Assembly: GCA_015179125.1 (NCBI GenBank)
Contig: WHVA01000496.1
Location: forward strand, 1-64,000
Source of the DNA: Gautieria morchelliformis
Taxonomy: Eukaryota; Basidiomycota; Agaricomycetes; Gomphales; Gomphaceae
DNA length: 64,000 nucleotides
Direction: 5' to 3'
The notes under the pieces: generated by a model
What the model saw: only the letters and a program-made list of their open reading frames with translations
Databases searched by the model: none
What the model was told of the DNA's origin: nothing
Translations under genes and position numbers: made by a program
Shown here: piece by piece, positions 32,150 through 45,500 of the stretch
How positions within the stretch are numbered: position 1 is the first letter of the stretch
How the letters are laid out: the number at the start of each line of letters is the position of its first letter

Positions 32150-33881
32150 CTAGGTGGGTACCCGCGCTTCGCGCGGGGGTGCAGGTCAAGCACCTTGGTA
32201 AGGTCAAATGCATCAGTAAGGTCAAGTGAATCAGTAAGGTCAAGTGCATTGGGGTAAATAGCATCATGCAAAATATATCCCTGATCATATAGTATCATGA
32301 ATCATGTATGCACCCATGGAACAGCCGAACATGCAGAGCTCTCTCTCAACCTCTGGGATGGGCCTCCCAGCGACTCTAGACATGAAAGTGGTAATAGTCT
32401 TGACTGAATCATCAGAGATTATAAGATTGTGCCTATTGTCATAATCAACAGGTTTCAAAGCTTGTGCATTGTGAAATAGATCCAATAGTGATCTTGGGGA
32501 TCCTGAATTTTGACAATGTGGTTATATCGATATGCCAGCTGATCCTCCGGTGACACTCTCACAGAACCAGAAACAATACCAAAATCAGAAATGGGGGAAG
32601 ACCCAAAGTGCAGTTGAATAGCATGTCCTCACACGTAACGTGTCCTCACAGGTAGTGTGTCCCCAAACGTAACGTGTCCTCACAGGTAGCGTGTCTGCAC
32701 AGGTAGCGTGTCCTCACAGGTAGCGTGTCCTCACAGGCAGCGTGTCCCCACACGTAACATGTCCTCACAGGTAGCGTGTCCCCACAGGTAGCGTGTCCCC
32801 ACAGGTAGCTTGTCCTCACAGGTAGCATGTCCCACACGTAATGTGTCCCCACAGGTAGCGTGTCCCCACAGGTAGCGTGTCCCCACCAGTAGCGTGTCCC
32901 CACAGGTAGCGTGTCCCCACCAGTAGCGTGTCCCCACAGGTAGCGTGTCCCCACCAGTAGCGTGTCCCCACAGGTAGCGTGTCCCCACAGGTAGCGTGTC
33001 CCCACAGGTAGCGTGTCCCCACACGTAACGTGTCCCCACCGGTAGCGTGTCCTCACACGTAACGTGTCCTCACAGGTAGCGTGTCCTCACACATAACATG
33101 TCCTCACGTGTAGTGTGTCTCCACAGGTAGCGTGTCCTCACACATATAAGGGACATGTATCAGTATCTATTTTGTGACATATATAGACATAAATAAAATA
33201 GCAAAAGAAACCACATTTAAGCAGCAGTTGTCATTAATTTTAGCAAAGTCAGGATAATTCATTGATATCTATATTTATTTTTTGAAAAAAGATCAAAAAA
33301 AAACGCACTACATTAAAACAGACATTGTTATTAACTTTAGCAAAGTCAGAATAAGTTATTAATATCTATTTGCGAAAAAATATCAAAAAAATGTACAGGA
33401 TATTTAAGTTGGCTATTATTAAGGTTAGCAAGTTAGGTGTATTGATAGCAATTTGCGAAAAAATATCAAAAATATACAGGACATTGAAGCAGAAGCTAGT
33501 GTCAATTTACAGCCAAAGAAGCCCAGAGACACCCAGAAAGACACCCAGAGACACACACAAAGACACCCAGAGCCCAGCCAAAGCAATAGTAAGCCCACCA
33601 GTACAGCCAGAACACAGGAAGACACCAGTGGGGAGTGCGGTGCTGCAGCATCGCTCTCTTTATACCAAGCGAAGGGTCGTGCACGGACCACCCTCGCGTA
33701 TGGTCGCGATGAACGCGAACCGGTCACGTGACCTGGGACGCTGCGCAGCAGCGTCAATGGTCTGGCCTGGGCCAGGGGCCTAGGCTCGCGGCTGCGCCGC
33801 TCGCTCCGCTGACCTAATTTTTACGTAACATTATTTGTCAGCGGTGCGCCCACAACCCACTGAGCGCGTTTCACTCTTAGA
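32150..33881 (-). mobile_element. Helitron family II, unit 1
   Basis: From CTAG (32150) to the 5' end TCTAAGAGTGAAA (33869-33881 on plus). It contains the 66-codon frame (32285-32485), the 17-bp minisatellite (about 32620-33150, consensus GTAGCGTGTCCCCACAG), roughly 90-bp satellite units (about 33215-33490) and a GGTCACGTGACC palindrome at 33722. Non-autonomous. Confidence 0.82.
32285..32485 (-). CDS. Conserved 66-codon frame in family II Helitrons (captured gene fragment?)
   Basis: MDLFHNAQALKPVDYDNRHN ... EVERELCMFGCSMGAYMIH. The same frame occurs at 48647-48847 and, with a few changes, at 54404-54604. The 37443-37643 copy has a stop (VDYDNR-stop). Just upstream on the minus strand, another frame reads SPEDQLAYRYNHIVKIQDPQ and could be the preceding part, joined by a splice or a frameshift. 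I do not recognise the family. It may be a piece of a host gene captured by an ancestral Helitron, and its position near the 3' end is constant. Confidence 0.45.
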   Translation of the reverse strand: MDLFHNAQALKPVDYDNRHNLIISDDSVKTITTFMSRVAGRPIPEVERELCMFGCSMGAYMIHDTI

Positions 33882-36800
33882 CTAGGTGGGTACCCGTGCT
33901 TCGCGCGGGGGTGCAGGTCAAACGCCTTGGTAAGGTCAAACGCATCAGCAAGGTCAAACGCCTTGGGTAAATCAAACTTGGGATAAGTCAAACACATTCG
34001 GATAAGAAAATTTCTTTCAGATAAGTAAAACGCATCTTATTGATTGAAGGTAGGTAATGTTATGACCATGCTGCTCGACCAACTCTGGTACCTCCATGCC
34101 TCCTCTGGCTCTATCCCGCAACATCCACACTTTGACCTTTTGATCCCCTTGTTCTTTACTATTCACATACTTCCCCTTTTGACTCTATTCACTGGCCTTC
34201 CCTACTTGACCCTTAGCATAGCAAGTCTGGAGCATCAGGAGATCCATTTGTTCCACTATCAATGTTACGACTGCTCTGCTCAACCATCTCCGCCATATCC
34301 ACATATCCTCCGCACCACCTCTGCACCACCTCCGCACCACCTCCGACTCTATTCCGCAACACCCGCACCATCCGCAACCCTCTACCTCGACCCTTGTGAT
34401 TTCAGTACCCCTGGCCACCTCCAGATACCGGCCCCCGTACTTGACCCTGAACACAGCAAAATACCATTTCCGTAATTCCGTTTCTTCTGATGCCTGTCGT
34501 ACTTACTTGCCTTGTTCTTTGCCATTGTACTTACCCTACCCTGCACCCCCCTTGTCATCCCATTGTTCCGCATTAGTTACTTGCCCCGTATGTCTATCCG
34601 ATTCCCGCACTCTCTGGAATTTGCTTAGTACCATACCATTACCTGTTGCTTCAGCTCTTTGTATAAAACCCCCTCATGTATGTCTCCGTTTCTGCAATCA
34701 GATAATCGACTTTGATGTGTGATTCCCTTCGCACTGTCTCCTGTTCTTAGCACAGCGAGTTTTGCTAGTCTTGTCTCCTTCCGCTCTCGACCCTCTGGCC
34801 TCCGCCTCTTCTGACCTTTGATCCCGACCCTCGAACCTCGACTCTCAGTACTCTGTTCCCGACTTCTGCCTTCTCCAATATCCGCAAGTCAATCCCGAAA
34901 TACTTAGGACGGTAGTTCATCAGGGGCGCAACACATAAGTTGAAGCCGTTGTCGTTTCCAGTTCCGACCTCCGGGAATTCCGATACGTAACAATCAATTA
35001 GACCCACATTCCCCTTGTTCTTTTGCCTATTGATTGTTCTTAGTTCTACCCGGCACCCCTTGTAGTTCCTCTTGTTCCGTATTAGTTACTTACTCCATTT
35101 ATCCTAGTTACTTTTGCTTGCACTGGAATTGCTTACCTCTACCTTCTGACATGTTGTCTCAGCTCTTTGAATAAAACCCAGTCATGTGTGCCTCTGTTCT
35201 GCAATCAGATAATTGACTTTGATATGTGACTCCCTTTGCACCGTTTCCTGTTCTTACCACGGCAAGTACTTGCAAGGCCTCTGTCTCTCTGACCTCTGCC
35301 TTCCAACTCGATTTCTGATATCCAACTTAACTCGATTCTTGAACCCTTACCTCTAGGTGGATACCCATGCTTCACACGGGGGTGTAAGTCAAACGCATTG
35401 GGTAAATCAAACTTGGGATAAGTAAAACACATCTCATTGCAATTGAAAGTAGCTATAAGTAACACATCAAGATAGGTAATGTCTCTACACATGTCTGCAT
35501 GTGCCCAAGTATAGCGTGCATAGCATGTCCTCCATGCATAGCCTCGAATATAGCATGCTTATTGTGTCCCTGGTTTGTAACATGTCCCCAAGTATAGTGT
35601 GCATAGCCTGTCCTCAATGCATAGTGTGTCTCAACATGTAGCATGTCCCCAAGTACAGTGTGCATGGCATGTCCATGGTTTGTAGCATGTCCCCAAACAT
35701 AGCGTGTCCCTAAATTATAGCATGTGTGTCCCGCATGCATAGTGTGTCCACATGTGGAGCATGTCCCTACATGTAGTGTGTGTAGCCTCTCCCTCAAGTA
35801 TAGTGTGCAAAGTGTGTCCCCCATGCATTACATGTCCCCCAAGGATAGCATGTATAGAATGTCCCTTGTTTTTCCCCATGCATAGTGTGTGTAGTGTGTC
35901 TCTTGTTTGTAGTGTATTCCCCTGTAGTGTGTCCCTTGTTTGTACCATGTCCCCCAAGCATAGTGTGTCCCCACATATAGTGTGCACATCCCCATGCATA
36001 GCATGCTTGTCCCCATGCATAACATGTGTGTCTCCACGCATAACATGGGTGTCCCCAAGCATAGCGTGTGTGTCCCCATGCATAGCATGCTTGTCCCAAT
36101 GGCATGTATAGCACATCCCCAAGGGCTTCAAAGTGAAGCGAGCAGGGGCTGTTACGTATCATTAACTTTTCGCAAACTCAGGGACATGTATCAATATCTA
36201 TTTTGTGACATATACAGACATAAATAAAATAGTAAAGGAAGCCATATTTAAGCAGCTGCTGTCATTAATTTTAGCAAAGTCAGGATTATCTATTTTTCAA
36301 AAAATGTCAAAATGATGTCCAGTACATTTAAACTGAAGTTGTTATTAATTTTAGCAGAGTCAAGATTATCTATTTTTGAAAAATGTCAAAAAAATGCACT
36401 GTACATTTAAGCTGACAATTTTCACAAAGTCAGGATAATTTATTGACATCTATCTGCGAAAAAATGTCAAAAAAGTACAGTACATTGAAACAGAGGCTGT
36501 TATTAATGCCCAGCCAAAGCCAGAGAAGCCCTGAGACTGACAGAGAAACCCAGAGCCCAGCCAAAGCCATAGTAAGCCAGCCACCAGTATAGCCAGAGAG
36601 GAGTGGCTGGTAAGCAGCTTTACAGTAAATAAAACCATAAAACAAACCACATTTAAAAGCAGAATCTCATTAATTTTAGAGGGAACTTATTGATGTCTAT
36701 TTTCGAAAAAAACCTGAAAAATATTGATATTAAAATACATTTTTTTCAGCGGTCTTGAGATGTTATTTAAATCTATTTTCGAAAAAAATCACCAAAATAT

Positions 36801-37309
36801 AATACACATGTGACAATACTATGATGAAAAAAAAAGAACTAATAAAATTACACACACAAATAAAATAAAATACATGGCAATGCATTAAACAAAAGATATT
36901 ACCTACCAATAGAAAGCCAGCCAAGCAATAGACAGGCAGCCAGCTAAAGGAGGAGACAGCAGACAGAGCACAGAGCAGACAGCGGACAGAGCAGACAGCA
37001 CAGAGCAGACAGAGCACATAGCAGCCAGCAGACAGAGGAATTGCCGGTTGGGCAGGTTCCTGGCGTTCTCTCCTTACCGTTCAGCCTTTATACCGCGCGC
37101 GCGTGTCGTGCACGGACCATGCGCGAACGCGTCACGTGACCGCTGCGCAGCATTCGTTGCCAGCGCAGGGTTGAGCGCTGGAGCCCGCAGATCGGCGTGA
37201 ACCGCCAGGGGCTCGCGGCTGCGCCGCTCGCGCGCTCCGCTGACAAACTGGTGACCAAGCATTGGTCAGCAGCGCCCACAACCCACCGAGCCGCTTTCAC
37301 CTATAGGAA
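33882..37309 (-). mobile_element. Helitron family I, unit 2
   Basis: Same composite plan as unit 1. 33882-35352 is a 3' end plus LTR1 (from 34058) with nested LTR2 (34263-34992). 35353-37309 is a second 3' end, the degenerate minisatellite (about 35500-36115), satellite units (about 36245-36490), a CAGACAG microsatellite (about 36955-37035) and the 5' end TTCCTATAGG. Units 1 and 2 plus their family II partners form a higher-order repeat of about 5.1 kb. Confidence 0.82.
34263..34992 (+). repeat. Solo LTR (LTR2) nested in LTR1, full length
   Basis: 730 bp, TGTTACGACTG ... CGATACGTAACA, flanked by a perfect ATCAA duplication (34258-34262 and 34993-34997). It contains a promoter-like TTTGTATAAAACCCC (about 34658) and TTCCGACCTCC-type repeats. 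It is related in sequence to LTR1. Confidence 0.88.
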
Positions 37310-38934
37310 CTAGGTGGGTACCCGCGCTTCGCGCGGGGGTGCAGGTCAAGCACCTTGGTAAGGTCAAATGCATCAGTAAGGTCAAGTGCATTGGGGTAAA
37401 TAGGATCATGCAAAATATATCCCTGATCATATAGTATCATGAATCATGTATGCACCCATGGAACAGCCGAACATGCAGAGCTCTCTCTCGACCTCTGGGA
37501 TGGGCCTCCCAGCGACTCTAGACATGAAAGTGGTAATAGTCTTGACTGAATCATCAGAGATTATAAGATTCTACCTATTGTCATAATCCACAGGTTTCAA
37601 AGCTTGTGCATTGTGAAATAGATCCAATAGTGATCTTGGGGATCCTGAATTTTGACAATGTGGTTATATCGATATGCCAGCTGATCCTCCGGTGACACTC
37701 TCACAGAACCAGAAACAATACCAAAATCAGAAATGGGGGAAGACCCAAAGTGCAGTTGGATAGCATGTCCTCACACGTAATGTGTCCTCACAGGTAGCGT
37801 GTCCACAAACGTAACGTGTCCTCACAGGTAGCGTGTCCTCACAGGTAGTGTGTCCTCACAGGCAGCGTGTCCTCACAGGTAGCATGTCCCCACAGGTAGC
37901 GTGTCCCCACAGGTAGCGTGTCCCCACAGGTAGCGTGTCCCCCAGGTAGCGTGTCCCCACAGGTAGCGTGTCCCCACCAGTAGCGTGTCCCCACAGGTAG
38001 CGTGTCCCCACCAGTAGCGTGTCCCCACAGGTAGCGTGTCCCCACCAGTAGCGTGTCCCCACACGTAACGTGTCCCCACCGGTAGCGTGTCCTCACACGT
38101 AACGTGTCCTCACAGGTAGCGTGTCCTCACACATAACATGTCCTCACGTGTAGTGTGTCTCCACAGGTAGCGTGTCCTCACACATATAAGGGACATGTAT
38201 CAGTATCTATTTTGTGACATATATAGACATAAATAAAATAGCAAAAGAAACCACATTTAAGCAGCTGTTGTCATTAATTTTAGCAAAGTCAGGATAATTC
38301 ATTGATATCTATATTTATTTTTTGAAAAAAGATCAAAAAAAAACACACTACATTAAAACAGACATTGTTATTAACTTTAGCAAAGTCAGAATAAGTTATT
38401 AATATCTATTTGCGAAAAAATATCAAAAAAATGTACAGGATATGTAAGTTGGCTATTGTTAAGGTTAGCAAGTTAGGTTTATTGATAGCTATTTGCGAAA
38501 AAATATTGAAAAAATATACAGGCCATTGAAGCAGAAGCTGGTGTCAATTCACAGCCAAAGGCAGAGAAGCCCAGAGAAGCCCAGAGACACCCAGAGACAC
38601 ACACAAAGACACCCAGAGCCCAGCCAAAGCAATAGTAATCCCACCAGTACAGCCAGAACACAGGAAGACACCAGTGGGGAGTGCTGTGCTGCAGCATCGC
38701 TCTCTTTATACCGAGCGAAGGGTCGTGCACGGACCACCCTCGCGTATGGTCGCGACGAACGCAAACCGGTCACGTGACCTGGGACGCTGCTGCGCAGCGT
38801 CAATGGTGTGGGCCAGGGCCTAGGCCTCGCGGCTGCGCCGCTCGCTCCGCTGACATAAGTTTTACGTAATATTATTGGTAACATTATTTGTCAGCGGGCC
38901 CACAACCACCCACCCCCCGCGTTTCACTCTTAGA
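37310..38934 (-). mobile_element. Helitron family II, unit 2
   Basis: Same plan as 32150-33881, with a shorter 17-bp minisatellite (about 37760-38190) and a stop in the 66-codon frame (about 37573). 5' end TCTAAGAGTGAAA. GGTCACGTGACC at 38768. Confidence 0.82.
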
Positions 38935-41900
38935 CTAGGTGGATACCCGCGCTTCGCGCGGGGGTGCAAGTCAAACGCCTCGGTAAGGTCAAACACATCA
39001 GCAAAGTCAAACACCTTGGGTAAATCAAACTTGGGATAAGTCAAACACATTCAGATAAGTAAAATGCATCTTATTGATTAAAAGTAGCTCTAAGTAACAC
39101 ATTGAGGTAGGTAATGTTATGACCATGCTGCTTGACCAACTCTGGTACCTCTGCACCTCCTCTGACTCTATTCCGCAATGTCCACACTTCGACCTTTTGA
39201 TCTCCTTGTTCTTTCCTATTCACATACTTCCCCTTATGACTCTATTACCAGCCTTCCTTACTTATCCCTTAACATAGCAATTCCGGAGCATCAGGAGTTC
39301 CATTTGTTCCACTATCAATTCCCTAGGTGGGTACCCACACTTCGCATGGGGGTGCAAGTCCAATGCATCGGTGAGGTCAAACGCATTGGGTGAATCAAAC
39401 TTGGGATAAGTCAAACACATTCGGATAAGAAAATTTCATTCAGATAAGTAAAACCCTTCTTATTGATTGAAAGTAACTCTAAATAACACATCAAGGTAGG
39501 TAATGTTATGACCATGCTCAACCAACTCCGGTACCCCCGCACCTCTGACTCTATTCCACAATGTCTGCACTTCAACCTTGTGATCCCCTTGTTCTTCACA
39601 TATTTCCCCTAATGACTCTTTTCACCAGCATTCCATACTTGACCCTCAGCACAGCAAGTCCAGAGCGTCAGGAGTTCCATTTGTTCCGCTACCAATTAGA
39701 CCCTTGGTCTTTTGCCTATTGTTCTTAGTTCTACACTGCACCCCCTTGTAGTTCCTCTTGTTTCGCATTAGGTACTTTTATTCTAGTTACTTGCACTGGA
39801 ATTGCTTACCTCTACCTTCTGACATGTTGTCTCAGCTCTTTGTATAAAACCCAGTCATGTGTGCCTCTGTTCAGCAATCAGATAATCGACTTTGATATGT
39901 CACTCCCTTTGCACTGTCTCCGGTTATTAGACCTGCAAGGCCTCTGTCTCTCTGACCTCCGTCTTCCAACTTGATTTCTCATATCCAACTTAACTCAATT
40001 CTTGAACCCTTACTACTTCAGTTACAATACTCAACCTCTTCCAACTTCCAATCTCAGATCTCCAGAATACTTAGGATGATAGTTGGGGGTGCAACATATA
40101 AGTTGGAGCTGCAGTCCTTTTAGATCCAAACCTGATACATAACAGGTAATGACTCTACACATTTCTCCCATGTCTCATGTCCCCTACCTCACATGTAGTG
40201 TGTCCTTGCCTGTAGTGTGTCATCACACTTTATCTGTCCTCACACGTATTGCATCCTCACATGTGGCATGTCCCCACACGTAGTGTGTCCCAAAGCATAG
40301 TGTGCGTAGTGTGTCTCCACATGTAGCATGTCTCCATATGTAGTGTGTCCCCACATGCAGTACAGTGTGCATGGCATGTCCCACATGCATAACATGTCCC
40401 TCAAGTATTCTGTGTGTAGCATGTCCCTGGTTTGTAGCATGTGCCCAAACATAGCGTGTCCCTAAATTATAGCATGTGTGTCCCCCATGCATAGCGTGTC
40501 CACATGTGTAGCATGTCCCTACATGTAGTGTGTGTAGCGTGTCCCCCAAGTATAGCTTGTGTAGAATGTCCCTTGTTTGTAGTGTTTTCCCCTGTAGTGT
40601 GTCCCTTGTTTGTACCATGTCCCCCAAGCATAGTGTGTCCCCACATATAGTGTGCACATCCCCATGCATAGCATGTGTGTCCCCATGCATAACATGCGTG
40701 TCTCCACGCATAACATGAGTGTCCCCAAGTATAGTGTGTGTGTCTCCACGCATAACATGGGTGTCCCCAAGCATAGTGTGCGTGTCCCCAAGCATAGCGT
40801 GCATGTCCCCACGCATAACATGCATGTCTCCATGCATAGCGTGCGTGTCCCCACGCATAACATGCATGTCTCCATGCATAGCGTGCGTGTCCCCAAGCAT
40901 AGTGTGCGTGTCCCCACGCATAACATGAGTGTCTCCATGCATACCATGAGTGTCTCCACACATAGCATGGGTGTCCCCAAGCATAGCGTGTGTGTCGCAT
41001 CCCATGCATGTCTCCACGCATATGCATGTCCCCATGCATAGTGTGTGTAGCATGCCCCTCAAGTATAGCATGCATAGCATGTCCCAATGGCGTGTGTAGC
41101 ATATCCCCAAGGGCCTCAAAGTGAAGCAAGCAGAGGCTGTTACTACTTATTAACTTTTAGCAAGCTCAGGGACATGTATCAATATCTATTTTGTGACATA
41201 TACAGACATAAATAAAATAGTCAAGGAATCTATATTTAAGCAGCTCCTGTCATTAATTTTTAGCAAAGTCAGGATTATCTATTTTTCGAAAAAATGTCAA
41301 GAAAATGTCCAGTACATGTAAGCTGAAGCTGTTATTAATTTTAGCAAAGTTAGGATTATCTATTTTTCGAAAAATGTCAAGAAAATGCACTGTACATTTA
41401 ACCTGGAGCTGTTGTTCACAAAGTCAGGATAATTTATTGATATCTATTTGCGAAAAAATGTCAAAAAAGCACAGTACATTGAAGCAGAAGCTGTTATTAA
41501 TGCCCAGCCAAACCCAGAGAAGCCCAGAGACTGACAGAGAAACCCAGAGCCCAGCCAAAGCCATAGTAAGCCAGCCACCAGTATAGCCAGAGAGGAGTGG
41601 CTGGTGAGTGGCTTTACAGTAAATAAACCAATAAAACAAACCACATTTAAAAGCAGAATCTCATTAATTTTAGAGGGAACTTATTGATGTCTATTTTCGA
41701 AAAAAACCTGAAAAATATTGATATTAAAATACTTTTTTTTCAGCAGTCTTTGGATTTTATTTAAATCTATTTTCGAAAAAAATCACAAAAATATAAAGCA
41801 CATGTGAATGCAATATGATAAAAAAAAAGGAACCAATAAAATTATAAACACAAATAAAATAAAATACATTGGAATGCATTAAAAAAGAGATATTACTTAC

Positions 41901-42388
41901 CAATAGATAGCCAGCCAAGCCAATAGATAGTCAGCCAACCAAAGCCATAGACAGCCAGCCAGCTAAAGGAGGAGACAGCAGACTGAGCTGACAGCGGACA
42001 GAGCAGACAGCGCAGAGCACAGAGCACAGGGCACAGAGCACATAGCGGACAGCAGACAGAGGAATCGCCGGTTGGGCAGGTTCCTGGCGTTATGTCCTTA
42101 CCGTTCGGCCTTTATACCGTGCGCGCGTGTCGTGCACGGACCACACTCGCGTATGCGCGCTCTGGTCGCAAACGGGTCACGTGACCACTGCGCAGCGTTC
42201 TCTCGCGGCTGCGCCGCTCGCCGCTGACCTAATTTGGAACGCAAACGGTCACGTGACCATGCTGCGCAGCGTTCTTGGCTCGCGGCTGCGCTGCTCGCGC
42301 GCTCCGCTGACAAACTAATGACCAAGCATTGGTCAGCATTGGTCAGCGCGCCCACAACCTCCCACCGTGCTGCTTTCACCTATAGGAA
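38935..42388 (-). mobile_element. Helitron family I, unit 3
   Basis: 38935-39322 is a 3' end plus the first 208 bp of LTR1 (from 39115). 39323-42388 is another 3' end with a degenerate hairpin (CCCACAC-TTC-GCATGGG), a complete solo LTR1 (39504-40144), a 21-bp minisatellite (about 40195-41100), satellite units (about 41240-41490) and the 5' end TTCCTATAGG. It carries two GGTCACGTGACC sites (42175 and 42247). Open frames across the minisatellite are repeat artefacts. Confidence 0.8.
39504..40144 (+). repeat. Solo LTR (LTR1) with target duplication GGTAA
   Basis: TGTTATGACC ... CTGATACATAACA, 641 bp, flanked by GGTAA (39499-39503 and 40145-40149). Another family I copy has the empty site (TAGGTAATGTCTCTACAC at about 29897), proving the insertion. 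It contains TTTGTATAAAACCC (about 39840), so it is oriented on the plus strand. Confidence 0.9.
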
Positions 42389-42549
42389 CTAGGTGGATAC
42401 CCGCGCTTCGCGCGGGGTGCAAGTCAAACGCCTCGGTAAGGTCAAATGCATCAGTAAGTCTAACACATCGGTAAGTCTAACATATCAGTAAGGTCAAGTG
42501 CATTGGGGAAAATCAAAGCAATCAATTTGCATCAAGTAGATATCAGAAA

Positions 42550-45500
42550 TCAAGGAGCTCTAAGTAATACATCTTTATATACAATGTTGGTTGTGTTCAA
42601 ACCCTCCTCAAGCAAGACCTTCACTTTGTTCCAGCTTGTTCCCCTTGAAACACCAACATACAACTGGCCATGTCCAAACACTGGATATCTCAGGTCCAGC
42701 CCAACCGTACCCAAAGACTGTCCCTGGGACTTGTTGATGGTCATTGCAAATGCCACATGCACTGGAAACTGTCTCCTCTGCAGCACAAATGGTAATTCTC
42801 CCTCTGATGGTGAAATAGTGATCCTGGGGATGAAAGCAGTATTTCCTGCACGTGGACCTGAGATGATCCTGACCTCCAACACTCTATTCCTCATCCTCAC
42901 CAACCGCAACCTTGTCCCATTGCATAGTCCTTGCTTCTTATCCAAATTGCGCAACATCATCAGAGGCACTCCAGGCTTGACTTCCAAGTGAGCAGGAGGA
43001 AGACTGCCCATCTCTATGGAATTCAGATACTCAACAGGATACTGCTCTGCAAAGTCGGTTTCCTTGACAGAATCTGCACAGTGGAAGACCTGAGCATCAT
43101 CTGAAAACTGCCTCAACACCATGGAATTGATCTCATTGACCTCAGTATTTCTGGGACAGAGGATGGCCCGCTCTAAAAAATAATTGTCCTGGGCAGGGAT
43201 TGCATTGCCAATGCCAGGGTATATTTCCTGGATCAGCTCTGCAATTCCAGGGCCACAAACCATGTGAGGAGGGAGTGAGAGCGTATGATCTAGTGGGAGA
43301 TCCTTTCCCTGACCCACATTCTGCAGCCATTCTGCAAACCTGGCTCTGTCAGGGTCATTTCTCACCCGCATGTTCTCTGTCAGATGGAGGACATTGATCT
43401 TTGGCCACAGATATGACTTCTGAAGGGTAGCTCCCACGATATCCTCCTTGGAGCCTTTAGGGACAATTGGGAGAGTCTGCTGAAAGTCACCTCCAAAGGC
43501 GACTGTGATGCCACCAAAGGGTCTGTCAGGCTGGTCAAGGAAATCCCTCAGTGTCCTGTCAATGGCCTCTATGGCATGGCGATGCTGCATTGCAGCCTCA
43601 TCCCAAATGATGAGCCTGGCCAGTCTCAGCATATCAGCCTGGTCAGAGTTCTTTTTGATGGAGGAGAGAGAGCCCTCATGGACAGGAATTGGAATTCCAA
43701 GCATGCTGTGAGAGGTTGTCCCATTAGTGAGGATAAGTGCAGCCATTGCAGATGAGGCTACAGCAAGCACAATGAGACTCTCTGCTCTACAGGAGTGGAT
43801 TAGGGTGTTCCATGTGAATGATTTCCCAGCGCCCCCTGAGCCAGTGACGAAAAACATTTGTCCGTTAGGTTTCCCCTGAGCATCTATGTCCAGTGCTGAC
43901 CGTAATATCTGATCATGTGCAGACCTTTGCCCCTCATTCAGCTTGGGAACCTCCTCCTCAGCCATCTGCCTCTCTTGAACAGGGTCATAGTCCCTCTGCT
44001 CAGCTATGAACCTGTTTCCAATGAGGGCCTCCCACTCACCTACCACCCGAGGCATATCTTTAAAGCTGCTCAAGGACATTCCATTACGCTGAAGGAGTTT
44101 ATCCAAGAGAAAGAGGCCAAAATCATAGACCTGATCATCCTGTGGCTCTTGGATATTGTGTCTGTTTGGAGCCGATGTCTGAGATCATCACATATGTGCT
44201 CCTTGAAGGCGTCCCATAGTCTGTCAGGTTGTGAGGGAATGCAATGGCCAAGGATGGTGGCAAAGAGATGTCTGAGCTGAGCGCCTGTTTTCATGCCACT
44301 GGCTTCCTGGAGACACAACCTCCACTCCTGATCATCCTCCAGAAGTCCCCTGGCAAGACAGGCCTCCTTGTAAGTAGCACATTGTATGCCATCCACCGTC
44401 CTAAGCTCCTCAAAGGATCTGGCCCCCTTGACCACCGTGAGGAGAGTGCGCAAATAAAATCTCTCTCCTGATTTTGGGCTTGCAAAGTGAAGGCGTCCAA
44501 TGCTATATCCCCTTTGACGTGGTGTCCATACCCTTTCCTCTTTTTTCCAGGTAAAATGCTCAGGAAAATCCACATAGAGCACATCGCGTGCATGAGGATA
44601 GGCAGCATTGGCCTCAAAGTAAGCCATGAGCGCTGTCTTTGACCCCTCAACCCTGTTCATGATGGTGAGCGGATCAGCATCAGGATTGAAAATGACTGAT
44701 TGCTGGTCTTTTTCATGGACTGGCAGTGCCATGACTGCAGGCACCTGGGTGTGGATTTCCCGCTCCAGCAACCTCCAACAGGCCTCATGAGCACTGACAT
44801 AGCGAGCGTCCAGGTACTTCTTTATCTCATCGTGGTCGACACCAAACTCCATCGTGGTCCGATCGTGGCCCTTGTATAGATACTTGTGGATATACTTGAC
44901 GCACCTCACACTGAAGGTGAATTCAAGGTTGATGTGACACCGGAGTTTGAGCAAGAGCAGAGGAGAGTATGGCACAACCCATCTGTTGTCCAGCATGTCA
45001 CCTCTGACATTGTGCAGCCTTCCATCATTGCGACGACGATATTTTGGATATCCATCTACATTCACAACGGTCTCCTCACAGAATGGCTTTGGGAAGCCTT
45101 TCTTGCACTTGCCATTTTCCATGCAGGGTGCATTTGGATTCATTTGTCCACAGGGACCATGTGTCATCAGCTCACAGACCAACTGGTAGAGGACAGGATG
45201 TGTCTCTGGATCAGGGAACTCTGCTGAAATCATAGAATCCACCTCATGTGGATGTTTGACCTTGGACTCCCTATCGAACCAGGTAAGCAGGTGCATGTGT
45301 GGGAGCCCCCTCTTCTGGAATTCAATAGTGTGAACGCGAGCGACGGTTTCTCCAAAGATCTTGTCCTTGACGATCAAGTCAATGAGGTATTTATTTTTGA
45401 GGTGAAACACCCGCGACACCAGGTCAGGTCTGTCCTGAGCAGTTTGTCCAGGGAGCAACTCGGCCACTATCTCATCCCACTTTGGATTGGCAGTCATGGT

